Shown here: piece by piece, positions 1 through 8,253 of the stretch
Layout: each line of letters begins with the position of its first letter
Position numbering within the stretch: position 1 is the first letter of the stretch
DNA from: Alicyclobacillus_A sp963788285
GTDB lineage: Bacteria > Bacillota > Bacilli > Alicyclobacillales > Alicyclobacillaceae
DNA: 64,000 nucleotides
Direction: 5' to 3'
Assembly: GCA_963788285.1 (NCBI GenBank)
Contig: CAWBGB010000012.1
Span: 310,001-374,000 of the forward strand
Notes under the pieces: model-generated
Databases searched by the model: none
What the model was told of the DNA's origin: nothing
The model's input: only the letters and a program-made list of their open reading frames with translations
Translations under genes and position numbers: made by a program

Positions 1-461
1 ACTTCAACGGCGTTGACGTGATTGTCGTCCCAGCCTTTGCGGAACTTCACTGTGACAGGTTTGTTGACGCGTTTGACGACAGCGCGGACAATGTCCGCAG
101 CGTAGTGCGGATCGCGCGCCAGTGCTGCGCCGGAACCGTTCTTGTAGATTTTCAGGACCGGACAGCCCATATTAATGTCGATAATGTCAGCATTGGTCTC
201 GCCGACCATCTCGGCAGCCATCACCATGGATTCCTTATCGTAGCCGACAAGCTGCAAACTGACAGGATGCTCGTCGGGAAGTATCGTCAACATGTGCTGG
301 CTCTTTTTGCTCCCGTTCACCAGCGCTTTATCACTGACCATCTCCGCGCAGACCATTCCCGCGCCGAGGTGTTTGGCAATCTTCCGAAACGGTGGGTTGC
401 ACACGCCAGCCATAGGCGCCAGGATCACGGGATTGTCAATCACGACGTCGCCGATTTGCAT
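1..461 (-). CDS. dus: tRNA-dihydrouridine synthase (DusB-like), 3' end beyond window
   Basis: Reduces uridine to dihydrouridine in tRNA D-loops using FMN and NADPH. Only the N-terminal 153 codons lie in the window; the gene runs off the left edge. The reading starts MQIGDVVIDNPVILAPMAGV, the FMN-binding start of the TIM barrel. It continues with AEMVSDKAL, then NMGCPVLKIYKNGSG, which carries the catalytic cysteine in GCP, and ends near VTVKFRKGWDD. The ATG at 461 has a strong upstream GGAGGAGGGG. Family assignment is firm; the choice between DusB and other Dus subfamilies rests on the Bacillus-type N-terminus. Confidence 0.9.
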   Translation of the reverse strand, partial: MQIGDVVIDNPVILAPMAGVCNPPFRKIAKHLGAGMVCAEMVSDKALVNGSKKSQHMLTILPDEHPVSLQLVGYDKESMVMAAEMVGETNADIIDINMGCPVLKIYKNGSGAALARDPHYAADIVRAVVKRVNKPVTVKFRKGWDDNHVNAVE

Positions 462-603
462 GCAATCCCCTCCTCCGTCACTTCATGTGAACACCGTTTT
501 GAACACCGCTCCATGCCTGTGTTTTGCAAAACGTCACTCACATAAGGTACCAGAATCGGGAGCCCCTCTGCAAACCATTTTCATTTCCAAAGCAGCGCTG
601 TCA

Positions 604-843
604 TCAGCGATGTGCAGAGTTCGAACTGGCCATGCCTGCGGTAAGGAAAAGGTCGACAAGCCACCACACGCCGACAACGAACATCAAGAAGTGCCCGATG
701 ACAATTGGGAATGTGAGCCCCCCAAGCACAGTGCACGCTAACATGGCGACACCGCTAGGAACCCTGCCGCAGTACATTCGATGAATGCCCAAATAGCCGA
801 AAAAGAACCAGAGTACGTAAGCAAGCGCCACCGATTTTCCCAT
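604..843 (-). CDS. TM2 domain-containing membrane protein
   Basis: A 79-residue protein with two hydrophobic segments joined by a short turn. It carries the TM2 signature GYLGIHRMYCGR near residue 20, followed by GVAMLACTVLGG and a C-terminal VVGVWWLVDLFL helix. I chose the ATG at 843 (MGKSVALAYVLWFF) because GGGGGAGAG precedes it; an upstream in-frame ATG at 897 would add 18 residues with no such site. TM2 proteins are small inner-membrane proteins of mostly unknown role. It lies upstream of dus on the same strand with a gap of about 140 bases. Confidence 0.75.
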   Translation of the reverse strand: MGKSVALAYVLWFFFGYLGIHRMYCGRVPSGVAMLACTVLGGLTFPIVIGHFLMFVVGVWWLVDLFLTAGMASSNSAHR

Positions 844-947
844 ACTCTCTCCCCCACAAGCACGACATGCCCAACAGTTAGGAGCGAACCGGATCATTGC
901 TCAACTTACCATATGATGGGAGAGCCTGTCTGAATGTAGGCCAAACC

Positions 948-983
948 AAAGACCTCCGCGTGCAATGGCACACAGAGGTCTTT
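948..983 (-). terminator. Hairpin terminator after the permease
   Basis: Nine-base stem (AAAGACCTC/GAGGTCTTT) with an 18-base loop just past the permease stop. The leftward transcript continues into TTTGGTTTGG, and the rightward side also ends in five T residues, so it could work in both directions. Confidence 0.65.
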
Positions 984-997
984 TTCATGGCGCAGAT

Positions 998-2353
998 TCA
1001 CATTAATTTTGTTGATGATGTGTTCCCTTTGGATGTACCGCTGGTAAACACGTACAGCACACAGATGATGGCCACCGCACCTATCGTTAGCAACGTTCCA
1101 TACAACGGCGAGGTCGCGACAATGCCGATGAAAATGACCGCCAAAGCCAACAGTGCGATGAGAGAACCGAACGGAAATCCCCGCTCGATATCCCGCGCCC
1201 TGCTTCGAATGTGGGCGAGCGCCAGCAACATCCACACGAGAACCACAGAATACCCCGGGATCACCATGAGGTAGTTGAACGTGTCAGCTCCGGCGAAGAT
1301 GGCGACAATGACACCCACGTACAGAAACGACGTGCTCACGATGAGGGCGCGTACCGGAACCCTACGTTTGGACAGCCGTGCGAACCACCGTGGTGCTTGG
1401 CCTTCCAGCGCTTGTGAGTACAGCACGCGAGACGCTGCAAACATCCCGGAATTGGCCGTAGACAGTACTGCTGTCAATATGACGAAGTTCATGATATCAG
1501 GCACAGCGGGTACACCAATCGCCTCGAAGACGGTGACAAACGGACTGCCTGCCGTACTCACCTGATTCCACGGGACAAGGCTGATGATGACGAGCAATGG
1601 CAACACGTAAAAAATCAAAATACGGAAGATGACACCACGCGCTGCCCGCGGAATGACCCGCTCCGGATACTCCGCCTCACCAATGGTCATGCCTACCATT
1701 TCTGTACCGCCAAACGAAAACATGACGACGACCATCGCCGAAAACCATCCGGCTATCCCCTTCGGGAACAGTCCTCCGTGACTCAAGACGTTTGAAAACC
1801 CAACGGCGGGGTGGTGGTTGAATCCCGTGAACAACAGCGTGCCACCCAAGATAATAAACAGAATGAGGACTGCAATCTTGATTCCCGCCAGCCAATACTC
1901 CGTCTCGCCGTACACGCCAACCTGATACAGATTGACCAACGTGATGGCAACCGAAACAATCAGCGACAAGCACCACAGAGGAACACCAGGAAACCAGCGC
2001 TGCAACAGAGAAGCAGCTGTAAACGTCTCGACCGCCATCACCAGCACCCAGTCCAACCAGTACATCCAGGCGGCCACGTGAGCTGGGAACCGACCGAGGG
2101 CGGATTCAATTAAGTCGCGCAACGTTCTGGCCGCCGGATATTTTACCGTCATGTCGGCCAGTCCCTGCATGACAAACAAGAGAATCAGTCCGCCAACCAG
2201 GTATGCCAGAATCACCGACGGTCCAGCTTCACTGATGGTGTCCGCTGATCCCCGGAACAACCCCGCGCCGATGACGCCGCCGAGGGCCATCATCATAATA
2301 TGGCGCGCCTTGAGACTCCTTTGCAAACTCCGCTCTTCCTGATCTGTGCTCAT
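998..2353 (-). CDS. Amino acid permease, APC superfamily (AAT-like)
   Basis: A 451-residue, roughly 12-helix transporter that probably imports an amino acid by proton symport. The N-terminus has the AAT hallmark GGVIGAGLFRGSADTISEAG in helix 1, followed by helices such as SVILAYLVGGLILLFVMQGL. The length is normal for the family. The ATG at 2353 follows GAGAAGGAGAG; a longer reading from 2419 lacks a site. It is a single-gene unit: the next gene is downstream of a terminator. Substrate cannot be told from sequence. Confidence 0.85.
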   Translation of the reverse strand: MSTDQEERSLQRSLKARHIMMMALGGVIGAGLFRGSADTISEAGPSVILAYLVGGLILLFVMQGLADMTVKYPAARTLRDLIESALGRFPAHVAAWMYWLDWVLVMAVETFTAASLLQRWFPGVPLWCLSLIVSVAITLVNLYQVGVYGETEYWLAGIKIAVLILFIILGGTLLFTGFNHHPAVGFSNVLSHGGLFPKGIAGWFSAMVVVMFSFGGTEMVGMTIGEAEYPERVIPRAARGVIFRILIFYVLPLLVIISLVPWNQVSTAGSPFVTVFEAIGVPAVPDIMNFVILTAVLSTANSGMFAASRVLYSQALEGQAPRWFARLSKRRVPVRALIVSTSFLYVGVIVAIFAGADTFNYLMVIPGYSVVLVWMLLALAHIRSRARDIERGFPFGSLIALLALAVIFIGIVATSPLYGTLLTIGAVAIICVLYVFTSGTSKGNTSSTKLM

Positions 2354-2422
2354 GCTAAACTCTCCTTCTCCCATATGCGACTCTGCTATCGCGTCACCAA
2401 ACGTTGTCCGTACATGCATTGA

Positions 2423-2521
2423 GCGATTTGCAAAATTCCTTTACAGTGGTTCAGCACGACGAGACGATTTCCCTAATGCCGGAAACACTGCAAATTGTGC
2501 TGAACCTTTTTTGCAAATCGC
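2423..2521. repeat. Palindromic repeat element, copy 1 (GCGATTTGCAAAA ends)
   Basis: Both ends carry GCGATTTGCAAAA in inverted orientation, and each arm contains GGTTCAGCAC pointing inward, so the 99-base unit can fold into a long hairpin. It fills part of the 409-base gap between the D,D-carboxypeptidase and the permease (2354-2762). Related copies are at 24249-24314 and 43887-43918. I see no gene in the rest of this gap. Confidence 0.7.
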
Positions 2522-2762
2522 TGGGATTGTATGTCGGACACTTCACTACATAACGTATTTGCCCGACGCTTTCAATGGTATTTTTTTATATGTATTACAT
2601 GGGGTGGTGGGTTGACAATGGAGACTGGAAATGTTAAACGTACCCGTTCTCTTCCATTGACTTACAGCTCGAGGGTAGAGAACAGCAACTGGAACGGCAA
2701 CGGCGGCACCTGGTTCAAGAACGCACGCGCGGTTCGACCCACCGATGGCGCCGCCACCTCGC

Positions 2763-3644
2763 TTAGACCAGTTTCACCGCCCGACCTTTCTCCGCAAACT
2801 CCAGGAGCCGTCGTGTTTCCCGGTACATGTGGCTTTTGCGCGGCGCACCGAGAACCACCGAAATACGAACATGGTCTCCTTGCTTGGCAGCAAACGCCAG
2901 GCAGTACATGGCTTTGGAGGTGTACCCGGTCTTCCCCCCAATGACGTCTCCGAACGTGGTGTGCTCCAGGTACACCAGCCGGTTGCCATTGCGAATCTTC
3001 TTCGACGCCACCGTGTACTCCTTGGTCTGCATCGCAGCCACAATGCGCGGGTACTTGATGGCTTCCTTGAGAATCAGCGCGATGTCGTGAGCCGTGGACA
3101 TGTGGTCGTCGTCATGCAAGCCGTTGGGGGTGATGAAGTTGGTGTGCGTGCAGCCAATCAGTCGCGCCTTGAGGTTCATCATCCGCGCAAACCCTTCTTG
3201 GGAGCCGCCCACCGTCTCCGCGACGGCGTATGCGACGTCGTTCGCGCTCTTCAATAGAATCGCATGCAGCGCGTCGTCGGCCGTGATGGTGATATCCGGC
3301 GTCAAGCCGAGACGGACTCGAGACTGTCGTGTGGCCGTGGTGCTGACGTACACGGGATCTTTCGGATTTAAGTGGGTCACTAATAAGATGGCGGTCATTA
3401 ATTTGGTGGTGCTGGCTGGATACAGCGGAGTATCCGCGTTCTTGCTGTACATCACTTTTCCTGAATCCGCGTCCATGACAATCGCCGACTTCGCATTGAT
3501 AAAAATTCGTTCCGCCGCGTCAACATTTGGTCCTTGAACCAATCCTGCCGCAACACCGAAGAGGATTGCCAACGCCATTGTCCCGAATTTACACGAGAGC
3601 CGTTTACCTTTGTATTGTCGAATTCGTTCACGTAACCCGTTCAT
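2763..3644 (-). CDS. D-alanyl-D-alanine carboxypeptidase (peptidase S11, DacF/DacB-like)
   Basis: A penicillin-binding protein that removes the terminal D-Ala from peptidoglycan stem peptides outside the membrane. The 293-residue protein has a signal segment (about residues 20-43, ending VDAAERIF). All three active-site motifs are visible: STTK with Ser78 and Lys81, SAN at 133-135, and KTG at 238-240. It stops soon after the catalytic domain, so the usual C-terminal membrane-anchoring helix domain is short or absent. The ATG at 3644 has a GAAGGAG site. It is the last gene of a leftward run, 52 bases after the metalloregulator. Confidence 0.88.
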   Translation of the reverse strand: MNGLRERIRQYKGKRLSCKFGTMALAILFGVAAGLVQGPNVDAAERIFINAKSAIVMDADSGKVMYSKNADTPLYPASTTKLMTAILLVTHLNPKDPVYVSTTATRQSRVRLGLTPDITITADDALHAILLKSANDVAYAVAETVGGSQEGFARMMNLKARLIGCTHTNFITPNGLHDDDHMSTAHDIALILKEAIKYPRIVAAMQTKEYTVASKKIRNGNRLVYLEHTTFGDVIGGKTGYTSKAMYCLAFAAKQGDHVRISVVLGAPRKSHMYRETRRLLEFAEKGRAVKLV

Positions 3645-3696
3645 CCGAACACTCCTTCGCTCGCTTCTCCTATAAAATGAGCGAAGGTTTTCGGTT

Positions 3697-4425
3697 TTAT
3701 GCCGGGTTTCCGACATTCTGCGCTTTTGTTTTCGACAGATGAGACGGCTCCTCTGACGGTGGGTTTTCAGGTGCCACGAGTATTCGACGCGCCACCTGCT
3801 CGTCTAACGCGTACGACTGGTCCCCTACGCGAATGGGTACACCCACCTCATACGGACTACGTCCATCCGGCACTTCCAGAATCGCTCCCGGTACGATCCC
3901 AGCCGTGTGGAGAAAACGCAATAGGTCGAGGTCCTCCTCCGCCTGTTCGTAGATGCGAATGACCTTGACCGTGGCCGGTGCCGCAATTTCCGTCAATGGA
4001 GTGCCTTTTGTTTGGCGAGCACCTGATCCAGGAATCACGTTGCCGTGGGGGCATGTGGTGGGATGCCCGAGTTTCTCGTATAGTCGCTCCTCCACGAGCG
4101 GCGACACAGCGTGTTCCAAGCGTCCCGCCTCTACGTGGGCGTCCGCCCAATCCAGTCCGAGTTCATCGCTGAGCCAGCGCTCCAAGAGACGATGGCGGCG
4201 GACAATTACCTCGGCTTTCTTGCGACCCTCCGGCGTCAGTACGATTTCGCGTCCCTCGCCTGTTGTGACGTATCCTGCCGCCGTCATTCGCTGGACAGTC
4301 TGTGTCACGGTCGGCCGTGCAACATGTAGGTAATCCGCCAGTACGGAGGCCAGCACCGTCTCACCTTCCGTATCCAGAATGTAGATAGCCTCGAGGTACT
4401 GCTCCAGTCCGTGTGTGCGTGGCAC
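3697..4425 (-). CDS. DtxR/MntR-family metal-dependent transcriptional repressor
   Basis: A 242-residue metalloregulator that should bind DNA when loaded with Mn(II) or Fe(II). An N-terminal winged helix (about 1-60; ARPTVTQTVQRM is the recognition region) is followed by a dimerisation and metal-binding domain with HRLLERWL and HVEAGRLEHAVS (about 75-130). A C-terminal FeoA/SH3-like domain (about 150-225) follows. B. subtilis MntR lacks that third domain, so this is closer in plan to IdeR/DtxR. Two adjacent GTG codons (4425 and 4428) follow GGAGG; 4425 gives the better spacing of eight. It starts 17 bases after the FAH gene and is probably co-transcribed with it. Confidence 0.85.
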   Translation of the reverse strand: MPRTHGLEQYLEAIYILDTEGETVLASVLADYLHVARPTVTQTVQRMTAAGYVTTGEGREIVLTPEGRKKAEVIVRRHRLLERWLSDELGLDWADAHVEAGRLEHAVSPLVEERLYEKLGHPTTCPHGNVIPGSGARQTKGTPLTEIAAPATVKVIRIYEQAEEDLDLLRFLHTAGIVPGAILEVPDGRSPYEVGVPIRVGDQSYALDEQVARRILVAPENPPSEEPSHLSKTKAQNVGNPA

Positions 4426-4442
4426 CACTGTGTCCTCCTCTC

Positions 4443-5114
4443 TTATCCCCGCAGGACCCGACAGCGTCCCCACGGCTCTCCCGCGAAAGCGAGGGTCAAT
4501 TCGTCGTTGTGATCCAACGGCCCAACGCCAGCGGGTGTCCCGGTATACACAATGTCACCCGCTGCCAAGTCAAAGTGTGTCGCAATATAGTCCAACAGCG
4601 TCTGCCACGAAAACAACATGTCGCGAGCAACGCCTTCTTGCACGACAGTCCCATTTTTCTCGAGAGTAAACGGCGTTTCCTCCAACGCGTCCCACTCTTC
4701 GACCCTGCGGAAATCGGTAAGCACCGCAGAGTTCCGAAATCCTTTCGCGAATTCCCACGGCTGGCCAGCTGCTTTCAGACGGTTCTGCGCGTCTCTATCC
4801 GTCAAGTCCAACCCAAGTGCAATCCCGCCTACGCTCTCCGTAAAGGCGTGACCTGGGCGATGATGGTCCTGTATATATAAAACAATTTCTAGTTCGTGAT
4901 GAATGTTGACCCGCGCCTCGGGCAACACCAAGTCTCCGTCCGCCACTGCAATGGCATGCGTAGGTTTGCCAAAAATCAATGGCGCATCTGGTACTGCGTT
5001 GCCCAGTTCCAAGGCGTGATCTCGATAATTCCGTCCTACGCAAAAGATGTTGCGAACCGTCTCGCGCGCCTTCGCCGCCGATAACAACACTTGTCCAAAC
5101 ACGCGTCCCTGCAC
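4443..5114 (-). CDS. Fumarylacetoacetate hydrolase family protein
   Basis: A 223-residue member of the FAH superfamily, whose members cleave or decarboxylate acylpyruvates and 2-hydroxyhepta-dienedioates with a divalent metal. The metal-binding H-x-E-x-E is seen as HHELEIVL, with the later acidic ligand in GLDLTDRDAQ, and the conserved FCVGRNYRDHA and PLIFGKP segments at the start. The C-terminal GDIVYTGTPAGVGPL is typical. A GTG at 5114 sits six bases after GGGGGGA, so I prefer it over the GTG at 5118-5120, which abuts the site. Substrate is unknown. It lies 28 bases after the FUSC gene in the same direction. Confidence 0.85.
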   Translation of the reverse strand: MQGRVFGQVLLSAAKARETVRNIFCVGRNYRDHALELGNAVPDAPLIFGKPTHAIAVADGDLVLPEARVNIHHELEIVLYIQDHHRPGHAFTESVGGIALGLDLTDRDAQNRLKAAGQPWEFAKGFRNSAVLTDFRRVEEWDALEETPFTLEKNGTVVQEGVARDMLFSWQTLLDYIATHFDLAAGDIVYTGTPAGVGPLDHNDELTLAFAGEPWGRCRVLRG

Positions 5115-5142
5115 GAGCACTCCCCCCGGAATCCATTCCCTC

Positions 5143-6222
5143 CTATTCTATCACACGAAAATCGTGCATGACTTGGCGCAGGTCGTTCCACAGCGCATCC
5201 TCATACGCATATATATCTCTGGCGCGCTCTGTGATGCATTCTGCCACTGACTTCGCCGTTGCTGCTTGAGTCGCGCTGTCCAATCCGTTCACGGATTGTG
5301 ACCAATCGGAAACAACATGGCCCACTTCCATCATCCGCTGCCCCCATTCACGCAGCGCTTCGTCGGGTAGTGACCCAGTGGCCTTCCATTCCATCAGCGT
5401 TCGCAGTATACCAGCGGCATGCGCATAACCTTGTCGTAAGGGGAATATGTCTTGATCCAACTTCATGAGGGTTTTGCTGCGGTGCATAACCAATGGACTG
5501 AATCGAAGAGCGCGTATAGCTTTCTGCACATCGTCGGAAACGCGATGCAATTGGTCAATGTAACCTCGCGTCTCCTCCTGCAGTTTGACCCCGGCAGTCA
5601 AATCTGCACCATGTAAGGCCCATGCACCTATCTCCCGAAAGCGTTTGGCAAGTTGTTCACCAGCCTGGATCACAGCCGCTCGCACGGTCGGTGTGTAGTC
5701 CGGAGGAACGATAAACATGTTCACCAAGACGGCAATGACAGCACCAAGTACAGTGTCGACCACTCTTTCGTACGCGTAGTACGTGTAGTGGTGGCCGCCA
5801 ACGGTCATGACCATCATCGCACTGACTCCAACCTGAGGGATCGCCTGCGAGCCAAGGCGGAGCCAGGTCGCCAGTCCCGTGCCGATAAGCACAATCAGAG
5901 CAATGCTCCATCCGTGTAGGCCAATCAACCGTACGATATTTGTGGCCAATAAAACGCCGACGACAATCCCAATGACCCGCTGATATCCCCGCCATATGGA
6001 CTCTTCCACGGTCACCTGCAGACATAAAATCGCGGCCAACGGAGCAAAGTACGGGCGCTCTGACCCGGTCCATTCCCCGACTTCCCACGCCACACCTGCC
6101 GCCAATGCCGTCTTCCAGATTGGACTGATGTTGATGAACCATTTGTACAGTGAGTGTCCCATACCGGGAGTATGCCCAGCTTCCCCCACGGGATTGTAGA
6201 GGCCGAAGGTCCTAATCCCCAT
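5143..6222 (-). CDS. FUSC-family membrane protein (aromatic acid exporter-like)
   Basis: The N-terminal half holds about five to six hydrophobic segments (PYFAPLAAILCLQVTVEES, IVVGVLLATNIVRLIG, IALIVLIGTGLATWL and others). The C-terminal half is a long charged, helix-rich cytosolic domain. This plan matches the FUSC/DUF939 proteins of Bacilli, related to fusaric acid and p-hydroxybenzoate efflux components. The start is uncertain: ATG 6222 has AGGTAGGA at a good distance, and ATG 6162 is where the conserved part begins. It diverges from the SDR gene, with a shared promoter region of about 105 bases. Substrate unknown. Confidence 0.75.
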   Translation of the reverse strand: MGIRTFGLYNPVGEAGHTPGMGHSLYKWFINISPIWKTALAAGVAWEVGEWTGSERPYFAPLAAILCLQVTVEESIWRGYQRVIGIVVGVLLATNIVRLIGLHGWSIALIVLIGTGLATWLRLGSQAIPQVGVSAMMVMTVGGHHYTYYAYERVVDTVLGAVIAVLVNMFIVPPDYTPTVRAAVIQAGEQLAKRFREIGAWALHGADLTAGVKLQEETRGYIDQLHRVSDDVQKAIRALRFSPLVMHRSKTLMKLDQDIFPLRQGYAHAAGILRTLMEWKATGSLPDEALREWGQRMMEVGHVVSDWSQSVNGLDSATQAATAKSVAECITERARDIYAYEDALWNDLRQVMHDFRVIE

Positions 6223-6327
6223 GGCGTACAGTCCTACCTCTCGCGCTGGATGTCCGATCCCACCTCCGCGTCGTATGCTGTGTTCACACATAGTCGGCTA
6301 CAGACCGACGACAAGGAGGACATCGCT

Positions 6328-7077
6328 ATGACATCAACGCAGCAACCTGTCATCGCAATCACTGGGGCCAGTATGGGACTGGGGTACGCCCTGGCCAAAG
6401 AACTCCTTCGGCTTGGAATGCCGGTTTCAATTTGCGCGCGGCGGTCACAGCAACTCAAGCAAGCCCTTCAAGCCCTCGCGCCACTCGGCAACGTGGTTGG
6501 GTTCACAGGGGACGTTGCGGACCCCTACTTTCACGGCCATTTTCTGAAGAAAACCCTCGAACATTTCGGCAGGTTGGACGGCATCGTCAACAATGCTTCC
6601 ACACTGGGCGACCTGCCGCTTCCCCAGCTGAGCGACACCTCCATCGCCAACTTCCGAAACGTGTTTGAAGTCAACACCTTCGCCCCGATGATGCTGATTC
6701 AGAAGGCACTCCCTCACCTCGAGCGACAGAACAAAGCCATCATCCTGTCATTGTCTAGTGACGCTGCGGTCGGCGGCTATCCCGGTTGGGGCGTGTACGG
6801 AAGTTCCAAGGCTGCCCTTGATTTGCTCACCAAGACGTGGGCAGCCGAACGCCCCACAGGTCCCGTCGTATTCTACTCGGTCGATCCGAGTGACATGCAG
6901 ACCGCCATGCACGAAGCGGCCAGTCCGGGCGACGAAGGCTTGGCAAATCCAGCTGACGTGGCAAAGGGAATCTCCCGGCTGTTTCATCCCTTGCTGGACG
7001 ACTCCGAGTTTCCGTATCCCAGCGGTTGTCGTCTGCAAGTGAACGGTCAAAAACTCGTCCTGAAGGGGGAACTATGA
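6328..7077 (+). CDS. Short-chain dehydrogenase/reductase
   Basis: A 249-residue NAD(P)-dependent oxidoreductase of the classical SDR type. The nucleotide-binding TGASMGLGYA lies at the N-terminus, NNAS replaces the usual NNAG, and the catalytic YGSSK follows a serine-rich SLSSDAAVGG strand. The ATG at 6328 has AAGGAGGA in front. One base separates its stop from the start of the QueA paralogue, so the two should be translated together. The C-terminus (SDEFPYPSG-like tail region, about 220-249) is not typical of lipid or sugar SDRs that I know. Substrate is unknown. Confidence 0.85.
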   Translation: MTSTQQPVIAITGASMGLGYALAKELLRLGMPVSICARRSQQLKQALQALAPLGNVVGFTGDVADPYFHGHFLKKTLEHFGRLDGIVNNASTLGDLPLPQLSDTSIANFRNVFEVNTFAPMMLIQKALPHLERQNKAIILSLSSDAAVGGYPGWGVYGSSKAALDLLTKTWAAERPTGPVVFYSVDPSDMQTAMHEAASPGDEGLANPADVAKGISRLFHPLLDDSEFPYPSGCRLQVNGQKLVLKGEL

Positions 7078-7078
7078 C

Positions 7079-8146
7079 ATGACAGCGACGAGCCCTTTGG
7101 ACCTGCATCTACATCTGTCGCAAGTGCCTGCCGCTGCAACAAGGCCACCGGAATACCGCGGATTGCGCCGCGACGAGGTACGTCTGCTCGTACTCGACAG
7201 GCATACCGGGGAACGACGTCATGCGCGATTTTACGAGCTGCCGGACTACCTGGCAGCTGGTGACGTCCTCGTGGTCAACACTTCAGCCACCATTCCGGGG
7301 CGTTTGATAGCGAGCGTTCGAGGTCAGAAATTCTACATTCATTTGGCCACCAAACTCGATGCATATCGGTACATCATAGAGCGGCGGATGGCAGGTGGCG
7401 GGCCCGACCGACGAGCATTCGCCACCCGCGAAACCATCCACATTCTCCACCCTGCGACGGAACAGGTGGTCGCAACCATAGTCGTCAATCAGCGCTTTCA
7501 CCCGAACAGCCGACTGTGGGAAGTATCCAGTGACTGCGACTTGTTCGCGCTGGCCGCAGAGATTGGGGCACCCATCCGCTACACCTACGTGGATGGCACC
7601 TACGATACATCCATGTACCAGACCGTCTTCGCCCACCATCCCGGCTCCTCAGAAATGCCGTCCGCTGGTAGGCCGTTTACACATGACATGCTGCGCAATC
7701 TGACCCAGAAAGGCATCAAAGTGCGCTCGTTAATATTGCATACCGGCGTCTCCAGCCATGAAGTGGAAACAGATCTCAGTCAGTACCCGGCGTTGCCTGA
7801 GTGGTATTCGATTCCAGAAGTAACCGCGGACACAGTGAATCAGGCGACCGTTGAAGGACGGCGCGTGATTGCCGTCGGTACCACTGTGGTGCGAGCGTTG
7901 GAGAGCGCTGCGGACACAGACGGCCGCGTGGCGCCGACCTCCGCTTGGACCACACATTTGGTGACGCCTGACACTCCACCAAAAGTCGTGAGGGGCATTG
8001 TCACAGGAATGCACGATAGCCAAACCAGTCACCTGGCCATGATGTATGCATTCACCCGGCCGGTATATTTACAAGATGCCTATCAGGACGCGGTCGAACG
8101 CGGCTACCTGTGGCATGAGTTCGGAGACGTTAGCCTCATTCTGTGA
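7079..8146 (+). CDS. QueA-like protein (diverged SAM:tRNA ribosyltransferase-isomerase paralogue)
   Basis: A 355-residue protein clearly related to QueA: GDVLVVNTSATIPGRL, SAGRPFTHDML, HTGVSSHEVE, VIAVGTTVVRALES and the C-terminal GYLWHEFGDVSLIL align with QueA landmarks. True QueA is encoded separately at 35347-36444 beside tgt. This copy differs throughout: the LPEELIAQ-type start is replaced by RGLRRDEVRLLVLD, and VNTSAT replaces the usual NNSKV-type loop. Related paralogues occur in many actinobacteria and bacilli under the QueA name without, to my knowledge, a tested function. Its site is AAGGGGGAA and it follows the SDR by one base. A role outside queuosine synthesis is inference. Confidence 0.8.
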   Translation: MTATSPLDLHLHLSQVPAAATRPPEYRGLRRDEVRLLVLDRHTGERRHARFYELPDYLAAGDVLVVNTSATIPGRLIASVRGQKFYIHLATKLDAYRYIIERRMAGGGPDRRAFATRETIHILHPATEQVVATIVVNQRFHPNSRLWEVSSDCDLFALAAEIGAPIRYTYVDGTYDTSMYQTVFAHHPGSSEMPSAGRPFTHDMLRNLTQKGIKVRSLILHTGVSSHEVETDLSQYPALPEWYSIPEVTADTVNQATVEGRRVIAVGTTVVRALESAADTDGRVAPTSAWTTHLVTPDTPPKVVRGIVTGMHDSQTSHLAMMYAFTRPVYLQDAYQDAVERGYLWHEFGDVSLIL

Positions 8147-8160
8147 ATGAGGCTGTTTCG
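8132..8160 (+). terminator. Hairpin overlapping the stop of the QueA paralogue
   Basis: Ten-base stem AGCCTCATTC/GAATGAGGCT with the stop codon in the three-base loop region, followed by GTTTCG. The T tract is short, so termination may be partial. Confidence 0.5.
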
Positions 8161-8253
8161 CTTCCACAAACAAGCGATACACATGTGAATTCTCGCAACA
8201 CTCTCTACTTTACTGTGATACTATCTACTCAAAACGTGGTATAGGGAGAACAC

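Noticed and set aside
500..536. Possible further copy of the GCGATTTGCAAAA repeat (TGTGTTTTGCAAAACG upstream of dus)
   Set aside because: It resembles the right end of copy 2, but its own partner end is degenerate and the conserved GGTTCAG is missing.
2531..2760. Plus-strand reading upstream of and into the D,D-carboxypeptidase gene
   Set aside because: It mostly runs antisense to a confidently identified gene and has no ribosome site or recognisable domain.
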